In this document: piece by piece, positions 1-8,297 of the stretch
Position numbering within the stretch: position 1 is the stretch's first letter
How the letters are laid out: each line of letters starts with the position of its first letter
Assembly (NCBI GenBank): GCA_022819855.1
Contig: JAJEGN010000022.1
Span: 142,835 to 206,834 of the forward strand
DNA from: Gammaproteobacteria bacterium
GTDB lineage: Bacteria; Pseudomonadota; Gammaproteobacteria; Steroidobacterales; Rariloculaceae
Direction of reading: 5' to 3'
DNA: 64,000 bases
The notes under the pieces: generated by a model
Databases searched by the model: none
What the model saw: only the letters and a program-made list of their open reading frames with translations
Told to the model about the DNA's origin: nothing
Made by a program: the position numbers and the translations under genes

Positions 1-876
1 GGGCACACGCTGGCTTCCGGTCTCGATGACTTTCCGCAGGCGTTTCCCGTCGTCTACCGGGCAACGGTCGCCGCCGGCGAGCAGGCCGGTCAGCTCGACA
101 TGGTCCTCGAGCGCCTGGCCGACTACACGGAATCCCGACACGGCCTCAGGCAGAAGATCAGCCACGCGCTCGTCTATCCGATCGTGCTGACGACGCTCGC
201 GCTCACAATCGTGACCTTCATGCTCATCTACATCGTGCCGAAGGTCGTCGGCGTCTTCGAGACCACCGGCCAGGAGCTGCCGATCCTCACGCGCTCGCTG
301 ATCGCGCTGTCGGCGTTCCTGCAGAACTGGTGGTGGGCGCTGCTCGGAACGCTCGCCACGGCAGTCTTCGCGGTCGGCCGCGTGTTGCGCGGCGAGAATG
401 CCCGCCGGCGGCTGCACTGGTGGATCCTCGCAACGCCCCTGCTCGGCCGCGTGACACGCGGCCTCAATACGGCACGGTTCACGAGAACGCTGGCGATCCT
501 GACCTCGAGCGGCGTTCCCGCGCTCGAGGCGCTCAGGATCGGCGCGACGGTCGTGAGCAACCTGCCGATGCGCGACGCGGTCGAGGACGCGAGCGTGCGC
601 GTGCGCGAAGGCGCGGCCATCGGCCGCTCGCTGGCGTTATCGAAGCTCTTCCCACCCATGAGCATCCGCCTGATCTCGAGCGGCGAGGCCAGCGGCGAAC
701 TCGACGACATGCTCGAACGGGCCGCCACCCATCAGGAAGACGAGATGGACAACCTGCTCGGCACGCTGCTCAACATTCTCGAGCCCGCGCTGATCGTCGT
801 CATGGGCCTCATCGTGCTCGCGATCGTCATGGCGATCCTGCTGCCGATCTTCCAGATCAACCAGCTCACCATCTGA
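1..876 (+). CDS. gspF: Type II secretion inner-membrane protein GspF (5' end missing)
   Basis: Polytopic platform protein of the type II secretion system; GspF contacts the ATPase GspE and the pseudopilus machinery in the inner membrane. The reading frame is open from base 1, so the gene is cut by the window edge; 291 residues remain of a family length near 400. Three hydrophobic segments are visible: about residues 58-84, a middle one around the NWWWALLG stretch, and a C-terminal one ending in LLPIFQINQLTI. The phrases VFETTGQELPILTR and LTSSGVPALEALRI are typical of GspF. PilC is the nearest alternative, but the C-terminal form fits GspF better. No gspG follows; the next gene is convergent, so this is the last gene of its operon here. 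Confidence 0.9.
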   Translation, partial: GHTLASGLDDFPQAFPVVYRATVAAGEQAGQLDMVLERLADYTESRHGLRQKISHALVYPIVLTTLALTIVTFMLIYIVPKVVGVFETTGQELPILTRSLIALSAFLQNWWWALLGTLATAVFAVGRVLRGENARRRLHWWILATPLLGRVTRGLNTARFTRTLAILTSSGVPALEALRIGATVVSNLPMRDAVEDASVRVREGAAIGRSLALSKLFPPMSIRLISSGEASGELDDMLERAATHQEDEMDNLLGTLLNILEPALIVVMGLIVLAIVMAILLPIFQINQLTI

Positions 877-897
877 ACGGACCGCGTCGACCGCGCG

Positions 898-3800
898 TCA
901 ACGGAAGTCCCTGGAACGGACCGTGAGACGGCCCAGCAGGCGGCTGTGATCGTGGAGCCGCTCGGCGATGACGTGCAGTACTTCGCCCTCCTTCTGGACG
1001 CGTCCCTCGACTCCGAGCAGCATCGCACCGAGCAGGGCCTGCCGCTCGCGCTGCGCGACGTTCTCCCAGACGACAAGATTCAGATAGCCCGTTTCGTCCT
1101 CGACGGTCAGGAAAGTCACCCCGGCCGCGTTTGCCGGTCGTTGCCGGATGATCACGAGCCCTGCCGCGCGCACTCGCGCGCCGTGCGCGAGCCGCCGCAC
1201 GGCCTCGGCCTCGAGCACATCCATGGCGCTCAGGCGTCCCCGCAACAGCGCAAGGGGATGGCGTCCGAGCGTCAGCCCCAGCCGCCGATAGTCCGCAAGG
1301 ATGTCCTCGCCTTCCGTGGGCGCCTTCAGCATCGGAATGGCTTCGGGGATACGGGTGCGGTCGAGCAGGGGCGCCGGTTTCCCGATGCCGGCCACGCTCC
1401 AGCGGGCCCGGTGCCGGTTCTTCGCGAACGGTTCGAGCGCGCCCGCCGCGGCCAGTGCGCCGAGGTCCCGTGCATCGAGCTTCGCCCGCCGCGCCAGATC
1501 TGCCACGTCGGCGAATTCGCGCTCCACGCGGGCCTCGACCAGCCGCTTGCCGCCCTGGGCGGAGAGCCCCTTGACGATCCGCAAACCGAGCCGTATCGCC
1601 GGTCTGCCGCCGTCGTCCGGCTCCAGGGACGAGTCCCAGCGACTCCCGGTGACGACGACCGGCCTGACATCAACGCCCTGCTCGCGGGCCGCGCGCACGA
1701 GTTGCGCCGGGGCATAGAACCCCATGGGCTGGCTGTTGAGCAGCGCACAGAAAAAGACGGCCGGCTCATGACACTTGAGCCACGCTGAAACGTAGGCCAG
1801 CAGCGCAAAGCTCGCCGAGTGCGACTCGGGAAACCCGTATTCGCCGAAACCCTTGATCTGATTGAATATCTGCTCGGCAAACTCCCGGCGATAGCCACGC
1901 TCGAGCATGCCCTGTATCAGCCGCTCCTCCATGGGTTCGAGATCGCCGCGGCGGCGCCAGGCAGCCATCGCGCGGCGCAGGCGGTCGGCCTCGCCCGGTG
2001 TGAAACCGGCTGCCACGATCGCAAGCTGCATGACCTGCTCCTGGAAGATCGGCACTCCCAGGGTGCGTTGGAGCACCTTGCGCACGTCGTCGCTCGGATA
2101 GTTCACGGGCTCCTCGCCGTTGCGCCGCCTGAGATAGGGATGAACCATGTCGCCCTGGATGGGGCCCGGCCGAACGATCGCGATCTGGATGACGAGATCG
2201 TAGTAGCAACGGGGCCTGAGCCTCGGCAGCATCGTCATCTGCGCGCGGGACTCGACCTGAAAGACGCCCACGGTGTCGGCCTTCGAGATCATCCGGTACA
2301 CCTCGGGGTCCTCGGCCGGGATGCTGTCCATCGAGAACTCGCGCCCGTGGAACGCCCCGATGAGCTCGAAGCTCCTTCGGATCGCGCTCAGCATCCCGAG
2401 TCCGAGAACGTCCACTTTCAGGAGCCCGACCTCCTCCAGATCGTCCTTGTCCCATTGAATGACCGTGCGCAGGGGCATGGCGGCGTTCTCGACCGGCACC
2501 AGTTCGCACAAGGGGCGTTCGGATATGACGAAACCCCCAACGTGCTGGGACAGGTGCCGCGGGAAACCGAGCATGGATTCGACGAGGCTCAGCAGGCGGC
2601 GAACCCTGGGGCTCGCGGGGTCGAGCCCCGCTTCGGCCACGCGCTCGGCGTCGACTTTCCCGCGGTCCCACCAGTGCAGGGATCTGGCGAGCGCGTCGAG
2701 TTCGCCGAGGTCGAAACCGAGCGCCTTGCCGACGTCGCGGATCGCGCTCTTCGGCCGATAGGAGATCACCGTCGCGGCCAGGGCCGCACGCTCACGGGAG
2801 TACTTCGCGTAGATGTACTGGATGACCTCCTCCCTGCGCTCGTGCTCGAAATCGACATCGATATCGGGAGGCTCCTTGCGTTCCCTGGAAATGAACCGTT
2901 CCATGAGCATTCCCATCCGCGCCGGATCCACCTCGGTGATCCCGAGGCAGAAACAGACCGCGGAGTTCGCGGCCGACCCCCTGCCCTGACAAAGAATCCC
3001 TTCCCCGCGGGCAAAGCGGACGATGTCGTGAACGGTGAGGAAATACGGTTCGTATTCGAGTTCCTCGATGAGCGCAAGCTCATGCTCCACGAGTCCTGTC
3101 ACCTTCTCCGGCACGCCTTCCGGCCAGCGCCGCCGCGCGCCTTCCTCGGTCAGGATGCGCAGATGGCTCGTCGGAGTCCGTCCTTCGGGCACGAGTTCGC
3201 GTGGATATTCGTAGCGAAGCTCGTCGAGCGAGAACTCGATGCGTTCGAGTATCGAGAGTGTCTCGTCAAGGAGCTTCCGCGGATAGATCCGGGCGAGTTC
3301 GTCAAGAGGTCTCAGCACGCGCTCCGCGTTCGGATGAAGCTCGAAACCCAGTCGCTTGACGGGCTTCCCGAGCCGGATTGCCGTCAGGGTGTCCTGCAGC
3401 ATTCGCCGCTCGCGGCCGTGCATGTGCACGTTGCCGCTCGCCACCATGGGCAGACCGAGCTGCTTCGCATTTGTGCGGCAATCCTCGAGCGTCTGCCGCT
3501 TGCAGCCATCGGACAGCAGCTCCACCGCGAGCCACAGGCGGCCGGTGAAACGCTCCCTGAGCCAGGCCCCGTCCCCGCTGTCCCGGGATGCCTGGGCCAG
3601 CCAGAGCAGCAGGCACTGCGAGGCCTCGAGGTGACGGGCCAGGTCTTCCCGGCCGATTCGATACTCTCCCTTGGGAGCCGCTCTTCGTGCGAAAGCGATC
3701 AGCCGGCAAAGCTCGCCGTAGGCTCGACGGTTCGGTGCCAGAACGACCAGCTTGAGATGATCCGTGGTCTTAAGCTCGCTGCCGATGACGAACTTCAGCG

Positions 3801-3981
3801 GCAGCTCGCGCGCTGCCGCATGGGCGCGCACAATGCCGGCCACGGAACATTCGTCGGTCAGGGCGAGCCCGGCGTAGCGAAGTTCGGCGGCCTGTCCGAC
3901 GAGTTCGTGCGGGTGAGACGCTCCGCGCAGGAACGTGAAGTTGCTCAGGCAATGCAGCTCCGCGTATTGCATTGAAGACAT
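898..3981 (-). CDS. dnaE2: Error-prone DNA polymerase III alpha subunit DnaE2 (ImuC)
   Basis: Replicative-type C-family polymerase specialised for SOS-induced translesion synthesis with ImuA and ImuB. 1027 residues, the usual DnaE2 size and shorter than DnaE1. The PHP domain starts at once (LHCLSNFTFLRGASHP); the palm carries GRGSAANSAV and the acidic motif PDIDVDF near residues 371-377, which holds catalytic aspartates. A C-terminal OB-fold region ends the protein. I chose the ATG at 3981 (MSSMQYAELHC), 27 bases after the imuB stop codon; an upstream ATG at 4035 would overlap imuB and add 18 residues unlike the family. Last gene of the lexA-imuA-imuB-dnaE2 operon, convergent with gspF. Confidence 0.95.
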   Translation of the reverse strand: MSSMQYAELHCLSNFTFLRGASHPHELVGQAAELRYAGLALTDECSVAGIVRAHAAARELPLKFVIGSELKTTDHLKLVVLAPNRRAYGELCRLIAFARRAAPKGEYRIGREDLARHLEASQCLLLWLAQASRDSGDGAWLRERFTGRLWLAVELLSDGCKRQTLEDCRTNAKQLGLPMVASGNVHMHGRERRMLQDTLTAIRLGKPVKRLGFELHPNAERVLRPLDELARIYPRKLLDETLSILERIEFSLDELRYEYPRELVPEGRTPTSHLRILTEEGARRRWPEGVPEKVTGLVEHELALIEELEYEPYFLTVHDIVRFARGEGILCQGRGSAANSAVCFCLGITEVDPARMGMLMERFISRERKEPPDIDVDFEHERREEVIQYIYAKYSRERAALAATVISYRPKSAIRDVGKALGFDLGELDALARSLHWWDRGKVDAERVAEAGLDPASPRVRRLLSLVESMLGFPRHLSQHVGGFVISERPLCELVPVENAAMPLRTVIQWDKDDLEEVGLLKVDVLGLGMLSAIRRSFELIGAFHGREFSMDSIPAEDPEVYRMISKADTVGVFQVESRAQMTMLPRLRPRCYYDLVIQIAIVRPGPIQGDMVHPYLRRRNGEEPVNYPSDDVRKVLQRTLGVPIFQEQVMQLAIVAAGFTPGEADRLRRAMAAWRRRGDLEPMEERLIQGMLERGYRREFAEQIFNQIKGFGEYGFPESHSASFALLAYVSAWLKCHEPAVFFCALLNSQPMGFYAPAQLVRAAREQGVDVRPVVVTGSRWDSSLEPDDGGRPAIRLGLRIVKGLSAQGGKRLVEARVEREFADVADLARRAKLDARDLGALAAAGALEPFAKNRHRARWSVAGIGKPAPLLDRTRIPEAIPMLKAPTEGEDILADYRRLGLTLGRHPLALLRGRLSAMDVLEAEAVRRLAHGARVRAAGLVIIRQRPANAAGVTFLTVEDETGYLNLVVWENVAQRERQALLGAMLLGVEGRVQKEGEVLHVIAERLHDHSRLLGRLTVRSRDFR

Positions 3982-4007
3982 GACCGAAGGCGGGCTGCCG
4001 GATGGCG

Positions 4008-5381
4008 TCAGCCGAAAAGGCCATGCAGGAACCACTCATGCGTGACGCGATCCTGATAGACCCACAGTTTCTCGCCCTGCGAAGCGGAGGCCGTGAAATA
4101 GTCTCGCCTGACGTCCCCGTCGTCCCACCAGCCGCTTTCGATACGTTCGGGCTCGAGCCCCATTCGCAGCGGCCCCCGGCATCGGAGTCGGGAAACGCCC
4201 TGCGGCAGCGGCAACGGCGAGGGCAGTATCCACAGCGGCCGAGCGGCGAGCCTGCGTTCCTTCATGACCGCTCGTTCGCAGTGTTCCCCTTTTCTGCCGG
4301 AAGAGGTCTCGAGCAGCCGCCCGGTCAATCGGGTCCATCCCAGTTCGGGCCGGTGTTCCGCCGCAAGCCCGAAACCGCACACACCCTCCATGCCGAAGCG
4401 TCCGCGCAAACGCTCGATCAGACCGGCTTTCGGAACCGGTCTGCCGGCGGCCTGCCCCTTCTCTCCGAAAAGTGCCGGCGGCTTCATCCGCATCGGGCCT
4501 GGAGCGCCGACCCGCAAACCGACCGCGATGACGGGCGCGGGCAGAACCATGCTTTCAAGGCGCGCAGCCAGCGGATCGAACAGCCTGCTCGCCTCATGAA
4601 CCGGTTCGATCAGCTCAAGACCGCTCACGGTCGGCGGACGGTTCGCATGATGGAGAATGATCTCGAGCTTCTGCGCCTGTCGCTGATGGCTGCGCAAGCT
4701 GTCAACGAGCCGCGCAACCATCGTTCCGAGCGCGGCGCCCAATATTTCACGATCTTCGATCTCGTTCGGGAACTCGATTCTTGAACTGAAGTTGCGGGGT
4801 TTCTCGAAGCGGGCCCTCGGATCGGACCGGCGTCCCAGGGCCCGGTCCAGATCCCGCAAATGACATCGGCCGACCCGGCGTGCGAATCCATCCCGGGGCA
4901 GACGCAGGCAATCGCCGATGCTGCGCACTCCCATCTCGTTCAGGAGCGTCAGGGTATCCTCGGGCCAATGCGTCACCCACAGGGGAAGCGGCCCCAGACT
5001 GCCGGCCAGGGCAGAGGTTTCGAGCACGTTCGCGCCCTGCCGACGCGCCAGCCACAGCGCTCCGAGAGGCGTGGGCGCCGCGCACAGGTGAAAGGACGGG
5101 CGGTGGACGGCGATTTTCGCCGTCAATTCGCGTTCGATGGCCTCAAGGCCGCCGAACAGTTTCAGGCTCCCCCGCACCTCGAGCAGCAGGCCGTCCGGAG
5201 GCGCAAGACAGACCAGCGGCGTGATTCGGTCGCACCAGGCTGCCAGCGATTCAAGCTCCTGCCGCGTGACCGTATCCGCCAGACAGACGGCGGTCCACAA
5301 GCGCTCTTCCCGCCTCGCGGCGATGCCCGGCGGAGCGCGCGGCGCCGGCTCCCGAGACAAGTGCGTTAACGGCTGCAGCAT
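4008..5381 (-). CDS. imuB: ImuB, Y-family polymerase-like mutagenesis protein
   Basis: Y-family (DinB/UmuC-like) protein of 457 residues that in characterised systems lacks polymerase activity and acts as a hub linking DnaE2, ImuA and the beta clamp. The N-terminus (WTAVCLADTVTRQEL...) aligns with the Y-family palm, but the acidic catalytic residues expected after the first strand are not obvious, as is normal for ImuB. A helix-hairpin-helix-like stretch (LLNEMGVRSIGDCLRLP) and a long little-finger and tail region follow. Starts 12 bases after the imuA stop codon, and 27 bases separate it from dnaE2, so the genes are translated from one mRNA. Confidence 0.92.
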   Translation of the reverse strand: MLQPLTHLSREPAPRAPPGIAARREERLWTAVCLADTVTRQELESLAAWCDRITPLVCLAPPDGLLLEVRGSLKLFGGLEAIERELTAKIAVHRPSFHLCAAPTPLGALWLARRQGANVLETSALAGSLGPLPLWVTHWPEDTLTLLNEMGVRSIGDCLRLPRDGFARRVGRCHLRDLDRALGRRSDPRARFEKPRNFSSRIEFPNEIEDREILGAALGTMVARLVDSLRSHQRQAQKLEIILHHANRPPTVSGLELIEPVHEASRLFDPLAARLESMVLPAPVIAVGLRVGAPGPMRMKPPALFGEKGQAAGRPVPKAGLIERLRGRFGMEGVCGFGLAAEHRPELGWTRLTGRLLETSSGRKGEHCERAVMKERRLAARPLWILPSPLPLPQGVSRLRCRGPLRMGLEPERIESGWWDDGDVRRDYFTASASQGEKLWVYQDRVTHEWFLHGLFG

Positions 5382-5393
5382 GAGACCTCACCG

Positions 5394-6017
5394 TCAAGCC
5401 GGTCTCTCGAGCACGACCGTCCCGGGCCGGGCGCCGCGGCACTTGATTATCTCGACCCGGATCACGGCATTCGCCGCAGACAGCCTCAGTCTCAGCGCGG
5501 CAGGGGAACTGCGCCGCAGCGTGGCGCCCGGACGAAAAAGCACCGTCCAGCAGGCGTTTTCTTCCGCGCCGAGCTGCAAACGGCGCAAGGCCCTGTCATT
5601 GGCCGATTCGAGCCAGGCCAGTACGGCGGCGCACGATCCCGAACGCAATGCCTGCTCGACAGCCCATAGCACATCGTTTCCGGGGACCGACGGGCGCACC
5701 ATGAGCAGCCGGTCCGGCTCGATCCCGGAGCGCTCAAGCGCGGGCGCGTAGGGAATGAACGGCGGATCGATCCAGACGATCCAATGCCCGGGGTAACCTG
5801 TCCCGACACTCAGAAAGGCCAGGGCAGGCATCAACAGGCTCAATTCACCGATCCCATAACGGTCGGGAACGATTTCCGTCAGGGCATCCCGGGGCCAGCC
5901 GCCGCCCGGCAGATAACGGTCGAGTGCGGCGAAACCCGTCGGCAGCGTCCGGCAGCCGGCATGGCCGCCCCGACCCTTCCAGATTCCCGGATGCAGGGTG
6001 ATCTCGTCGACGCTCAT
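5394..6017 (-). CDS. imuA: ImuA, RecA-like SOS mutagenesis protein
   Basis: SulA/RecA-like protein of the ImuABC translesion mutasome, 207 residues with the chosen start. The sequence from [19 protein letters not shown] matches the family N-terminus (a RecA-like fold whose Walker A is degenerate), followed by [21 protein letters not shown]. The ATG at 6017 ([11 protein letters not shown]) overlaps the lexA stop codon as ATGA, indicating translational coupling; an in-frame ATG at 6131 lies deep inside lexA and is unlikely. Position between lexA and imuB supports the assignment, since the protein is poorly conserved. Confidence 0.88.
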   Translation of the reverse strand: MSVDEITLHPGIWKGRGGHAGCRTLPTGFAALDRYLPGGGWPRDALTEIVPDRYGIGELSLLMPALAFLSVGTGYPGHWIVWIDPPFIPYAPALERSGIEPDRLLMVRPSVPGNDVLWAVEQALRSGSCAAVLAWLESANDRALRRLQLGAEENACWTVLFRPGATLRRSSPAALRLRLSAANAVIRVEIIKCRGARPGTVVLERPA

Positions 6018-6646
6018 CGGATCCGCATCGAATTGCGGACCACGCCGACAACTACCCCCTCTATCGTGAAATGCCGATCCCTGAGATCGATTTCGATCGG
6101 TTCGAACTCGGGATTTTCGGGCAGGAGCCACACCCGATGCCCTTCCTGCCGATAACGCTTGACCGTAACCTCGTCCTCCAGGCGCGCCACGATGATCTGC
6201 CGGTTGCGGACCTCGGGCGTGCGATGAACCGCGACCAGGTCGCCATCCAGGATGCCCGCATCCCTCATGCTCATGCCGTGCACCCGGAGCAGGAAATGCG
6301 GCGGCGTTTCGAAGAGATCGGCATCGATTCGGTAGCGGGCCTCGATATGCTCCTCGGCCAGCATGGGCTCGCCGGCCGCCACCCGTCCGACGAGCGGCAA
6401 ACCCGACATCGCCCGGGGCGATCGTTCCCGGAACGCCTCCTTGAGCCTGATTCCGCGTGACTTGCCTCTGATGAGTTCGATGACGCCCTTGCGTTCGAGC
6501 GACCGCAGATGCTGCTCGGCGGCATTCACCGAGCGGAACTTCAGTGCCCCGGCGATCTCGGCACGCGTGGGCGGCATGCCAGTATCATGAATAACCTTTT
6601 GAATAAGAAGAACAACTTCTCTTTGTCTCGGGGTCAGTTCACGCAT
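6014..6646 (-). CDS. lexA: LexA SOS repressor / self-cleaving protease
   Basis: Transcriptional repressor of the SOS regulon that cleaves itself when RecA filaments form. 210 residues: winged helix at about 1-70 ([13 protein letters not shown], then the recognition helix region [21 protein letters not shown]), then a peptidase S24 domain. The cleavage pair is Ala91-Gly92 (VAAGEP), with nucleophile Ser126 (GMSM) and Lys163 (VKRY), each offset by seven from the E. coli residues. The ATG at 6646 is chosen because an AGGA Shine-Dalgarno sits 7 bases upstream and MRELTPRQ is the family start; the ATG at 6688 would lie upstream of the likely transcription start. First gene of the SOS mutagenesis operon and probably autoregulated through the LexA box at 6656-6671. 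Confidence 0.97.
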   Translation of the reverse strand: MRELTPRQREVVLLIQKVIHDTGMPPTRAEIAGALKFRSVNAAEQHLRSLERKGVIELIRGKSRGIRLKEAFRERSPRAMSGLPLVGRVAAGEPMLAEEHIEARYRIDADLFETPPHFLLRVHGMSMRDAGILDGDLVAVHRTPEVRNRQIIVARLEDEVTVKRYRQEGHRVWLLPENPEFEPIEIDLRDRHFTIEGVVVGVVRNSMRIR

Positions 6647-6655
6647 TGTAAAATC

Positions 6656-6671
6656 CTGTATGAATATACAG
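6656..6671 (-). promoter_or_regulatory. LexA box (SOS operator) of lexA-imuAB-dnaE2
   Basis: Perfect palindrome CTGTATGAATATACAG, matching the gammaproteobacterial consensus CTGT-N8-ACAG. It lies 9 bases upstream of the lexA start codon, at or just after the predicted transcription start, where bound LexA would block initiation. Confidence 0.93.
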
Positions 6672-6672
6672 A

Positions 6673-6688
6673 CTGATAATATATACAT
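6673..6688 (-). promoter_or_regulatory. Degenerate second LexA-like box over the -10 element
   Basis: CTGATAATATATACAT keeps the CTG and the ACA of the CTGT-N8-ACAG consensus and lies one base from the perfect box. It overlaps the -10 hexamer. Tandem boxes occur at E. coli lexA, so this may be a weaker second operator; it differs from the consensus at two of eight defined positions. Confidence 0.45.
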
Positions 6689-6704
6689 ACATAGAGGGGA
6701 TCAA
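6676..6704 (-). promoter_or_regulatory. Sigma-70 promoter of lexA-imuA-imuB-dnaE2
   Basis: On the minus strand, -35 TTGATC (6704-6699) and -10 TATTAT (6681-6676) are separated by exactly 17 bases. Transcription should start near 6669, inside the perfect LexA box, which fits SOS repression of the four-gene operon. Confidence 0.75.
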
Positions 6705-6824
6705 GACAAACCGGGAGCGATGTCTCGCTTCGCGCCCGTATCGGGCCAGGAAACGATCGGGCGCCGCCGGTCGGAAGGGTGAACGGACGGGCTGTTCGGC
6801 CTGCATCGATCCGCATTCCTTCAA

Positions 6825-6853
6825 TTGCAGTAGAGCCCGACTTCGGGAATAAT
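6825..6853 (+). promoter_or_regulatory. Probable sigma-70 promoter of the alanine-zipper lipoprotein gene
   Basis: -35 TTGCAG (6825-6830) and -10 AATAAT (6848-6853) are 17 bases apart, about 37 bases upstream of the lipoprotein start codon. The -10 matches consensus at five of six positions, the -35 at three. Confidence 0.5.
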
Positions 6854-6889
6854 TGTGGCGATTCGTGGCTCAAGTCTCAGGGGAAATCA

Positions 6890-7183
6890 ATGACCATCAA
6901 ACTCCGTACCGCTCTGCAGGCGGCAGCGTTTGCATGCGGCATCGCATTGTTAAGCGGCTGTGCGAACACCGACGCTCTGGAACAGGAGATGCGTACGGCC
7001 ATCTCGGCGGCGCAAAGTGCGGCCGACGCTGCGCAAAGTGCTGCGAACGAGGCAAGACAGCTTGCTACTGCGGCACAGAGCACCGCAAACGAGGCCCTCG
7101 AAGCCGCCCAGGAGGCCCAGGCCGCCAACGAAGCAACCAATCAACGGCTGGACCGCATGGCGGAAGAAGGCGTGCTGAAGTAA
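6890..7183 (+). CDS. Alanine-zipper outer-membrane lipoprotein (Lpp/OprI-like)
   Basis: Small outer-membrane lipoprotein of 97 residues. The signal peptide ends in the lipobox LLSGC, so lipidation is at Cys24. The mature part is a heptad-patterned alanine-rich helix (repeats such as AAQSAADAAQSAANEA), the trimeric coiled-coil seen in Lpp and OprI. It ends in a lysine (EEGVLK); in Braun lipoprotein the C-terminal lysine is the residue bound to peptidoglycan. The start at 6890 follows a strong AGGGG ribosome binding site; the open frame extends upstream, but those residues do not look coding. Convergent with an L,D-transpeptidase gene of the type that performs such crosslinks. Confidence 0.88.
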   Translation: MTIKLRTALQAAAFACGIALLSGCANTDALEQEMRTAISAAQSAADAAQSAANEARQLATAAQSTANEALEAAQEAQAANEATNQRLDRMAEEGVLK

Positions 7184-7258
7184 CCGCCCGCCCCGGAACT
7201 TGACGCGGCGCTTGAGGCCGCAGTCGGGTAACCCCCCCGGCCAATCTGACTATCTGAA

Positions 7259-7285
7259 GCCGCCTGCAGCCGCAGGCGGCTTTTC
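7259..7285. terminator. Rho-independent terminator between lipoprotein and L,D-transpeptidase genes
   Basis: A 9-bp perfect GC stem (7259-7267 with 7272-7280) with loop AGCC, preceded by AA and followed by TTTT. It lies between two convergent genes; the T-run is on the plus side, and the AA before the stem gives only a short T tract for the minus transcript, so it is best for the lipoprotein mRNA. Confidence 0.88.
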
Positions 7286-8267
7286 AGTGCGCGCGTGCAA
7301 CCGCGCCGTCGTCCCCCACAGCCGCTGACGCGACGGCTTGCGGAACGCCGCGGGCCGCTTCCATGACACGCTCGGCGGAACGCCAGTCGAGTTGCGCACC
7401 GCGTTCCTCCGTAACCTCGATGTAAGCGCGCGTCAGATCCGTCGCGCTCCACTGCCCCGCGGTGAACTCCTCATCAAGTGGCGGATGCGCTTCGAGATAC
7501 AGGCCCTCCTCGCCCCAGCCGAACTTGAACGGCTGATTGACGAGCTGCACCGGCACGCCCGTCGCCACCAACTCGAACAAGGCTTCGATATCCTCGGGGA
7601 ACATGCGGATGCAGCCGTGCGTGACGCGCATCCCGACGCCGGCCGGCATGTTCGTGCCATGAATCAGATAGCCCGGGATACCCAGGCGCAGCGCGTAATC
7701 GCCGAGCGGGTTGTCCGGCCCCGGCGGCACCACGGCGGGCAGGAAATCGTTCCGCGCGGCGTGCTCGTCGCGAATCGACTGCGGCGGATACCAGGTCGGA
7801 TTCTCGGCTTTGGCAACCACGCTGGTGCGGCCGAGCGGCGTACGCCAATCCTGCCGCCCGATGCTGATCGGATGGGTAATGACCGTCTCGGCATCGGGGA
7901 AGTAGTAGAGCCTCAGTTCCGGAACGTTGATCACGATCCCGCGGCGCTCGGCCCGCGGCAGCACGAACTGCGTCGGCAGCACGATCTCGGTGCCCTCCCC
8001 CGGCAACCACGGATCGACGTCCGGATTGGCGCGGCGCAGTTCCTCGTAGCCGACGTTGTAGCGGCGCGCGAGCCTTACGAAGGTGTCCTCGTAACGCGCC
8101 TCGATGGTCCGGACCTTGCCGACGACGTCGCGGTCCCCGGTCAGGGCGTACTGTGCAGCCTCGGCGCCGGCAGCGCCGGCGACCAGTCCCGCCAGCAGCA
8201 GGACGCCGCGGGTCGCGCCGCTCCATGCCCTTCCTGTTCCCCGAATTACGTTGCATATGGTGTTCAT
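7284..8267 (-). CDS. L,D-transpeptidase (ErfK/YbiS family), periplasmic
   Basis: Periplasmic YkuD-fold enzyme that forms L,D bonds at meso-diaminopimelate of peptidoglycan; ErfK/YbiS-type members attach Lpp to the wall. 327 residues from the chosen ATG at 8267 (MNTICNVIRG), giving a signal peptide ending near GAEAA; a start at 8291 is possible. A LysM-like region (TIEARYEDTFVRLARRYNVG, then NPDVDPWLPGEG) precedes the catalytic domain. The active-site signature is HGTNMP followed by RVTHGCIRM, with the catalytic Cys in HGCIRM. A C-terminal extension of about 70 residues follows. It lies 30 bases after fabH on the same strand. Confidence 0.93.
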   Translation of the reverse strand: MNTICNVIRGTGRAWSGATRGVLLLAGLVAGAAGAEAAQYALTGDRDVVGKVRTIEARYEDTFVRLARRYNVGYEELRRANPDVDPWLPGEGTEIVLPTQFVLPRAERRGIVINVPELRLYYFPDAETVITHPISIGRQDWRTPLGRTSVVAKAENPTWYPPQSIRDEHAARNDFLPAVVPPGPDNPLGDYALRLGIPGYLIHGTNMPAGVGMRVTHGCIRMFPEDIEALFELVATGVPVQLVNQPFKFGWGEEGLYLEAHPPLDEEFTAGQWSATDLTRAYIEVTEERGAQLDWRSAERVMEAARGVPQAVASAAVGDDGAVARAH

Positions 8268-8297
8268 CTTTGTCCGCCACTCAACGCACACGGGTGA

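Noticed and set aside
1819..3975. 718-codon frame antisense to dnaE2
   Set aside because: Caused by high GC codon structure opposite a clear polymerase gene; histidine/arginine-rich with no domain.
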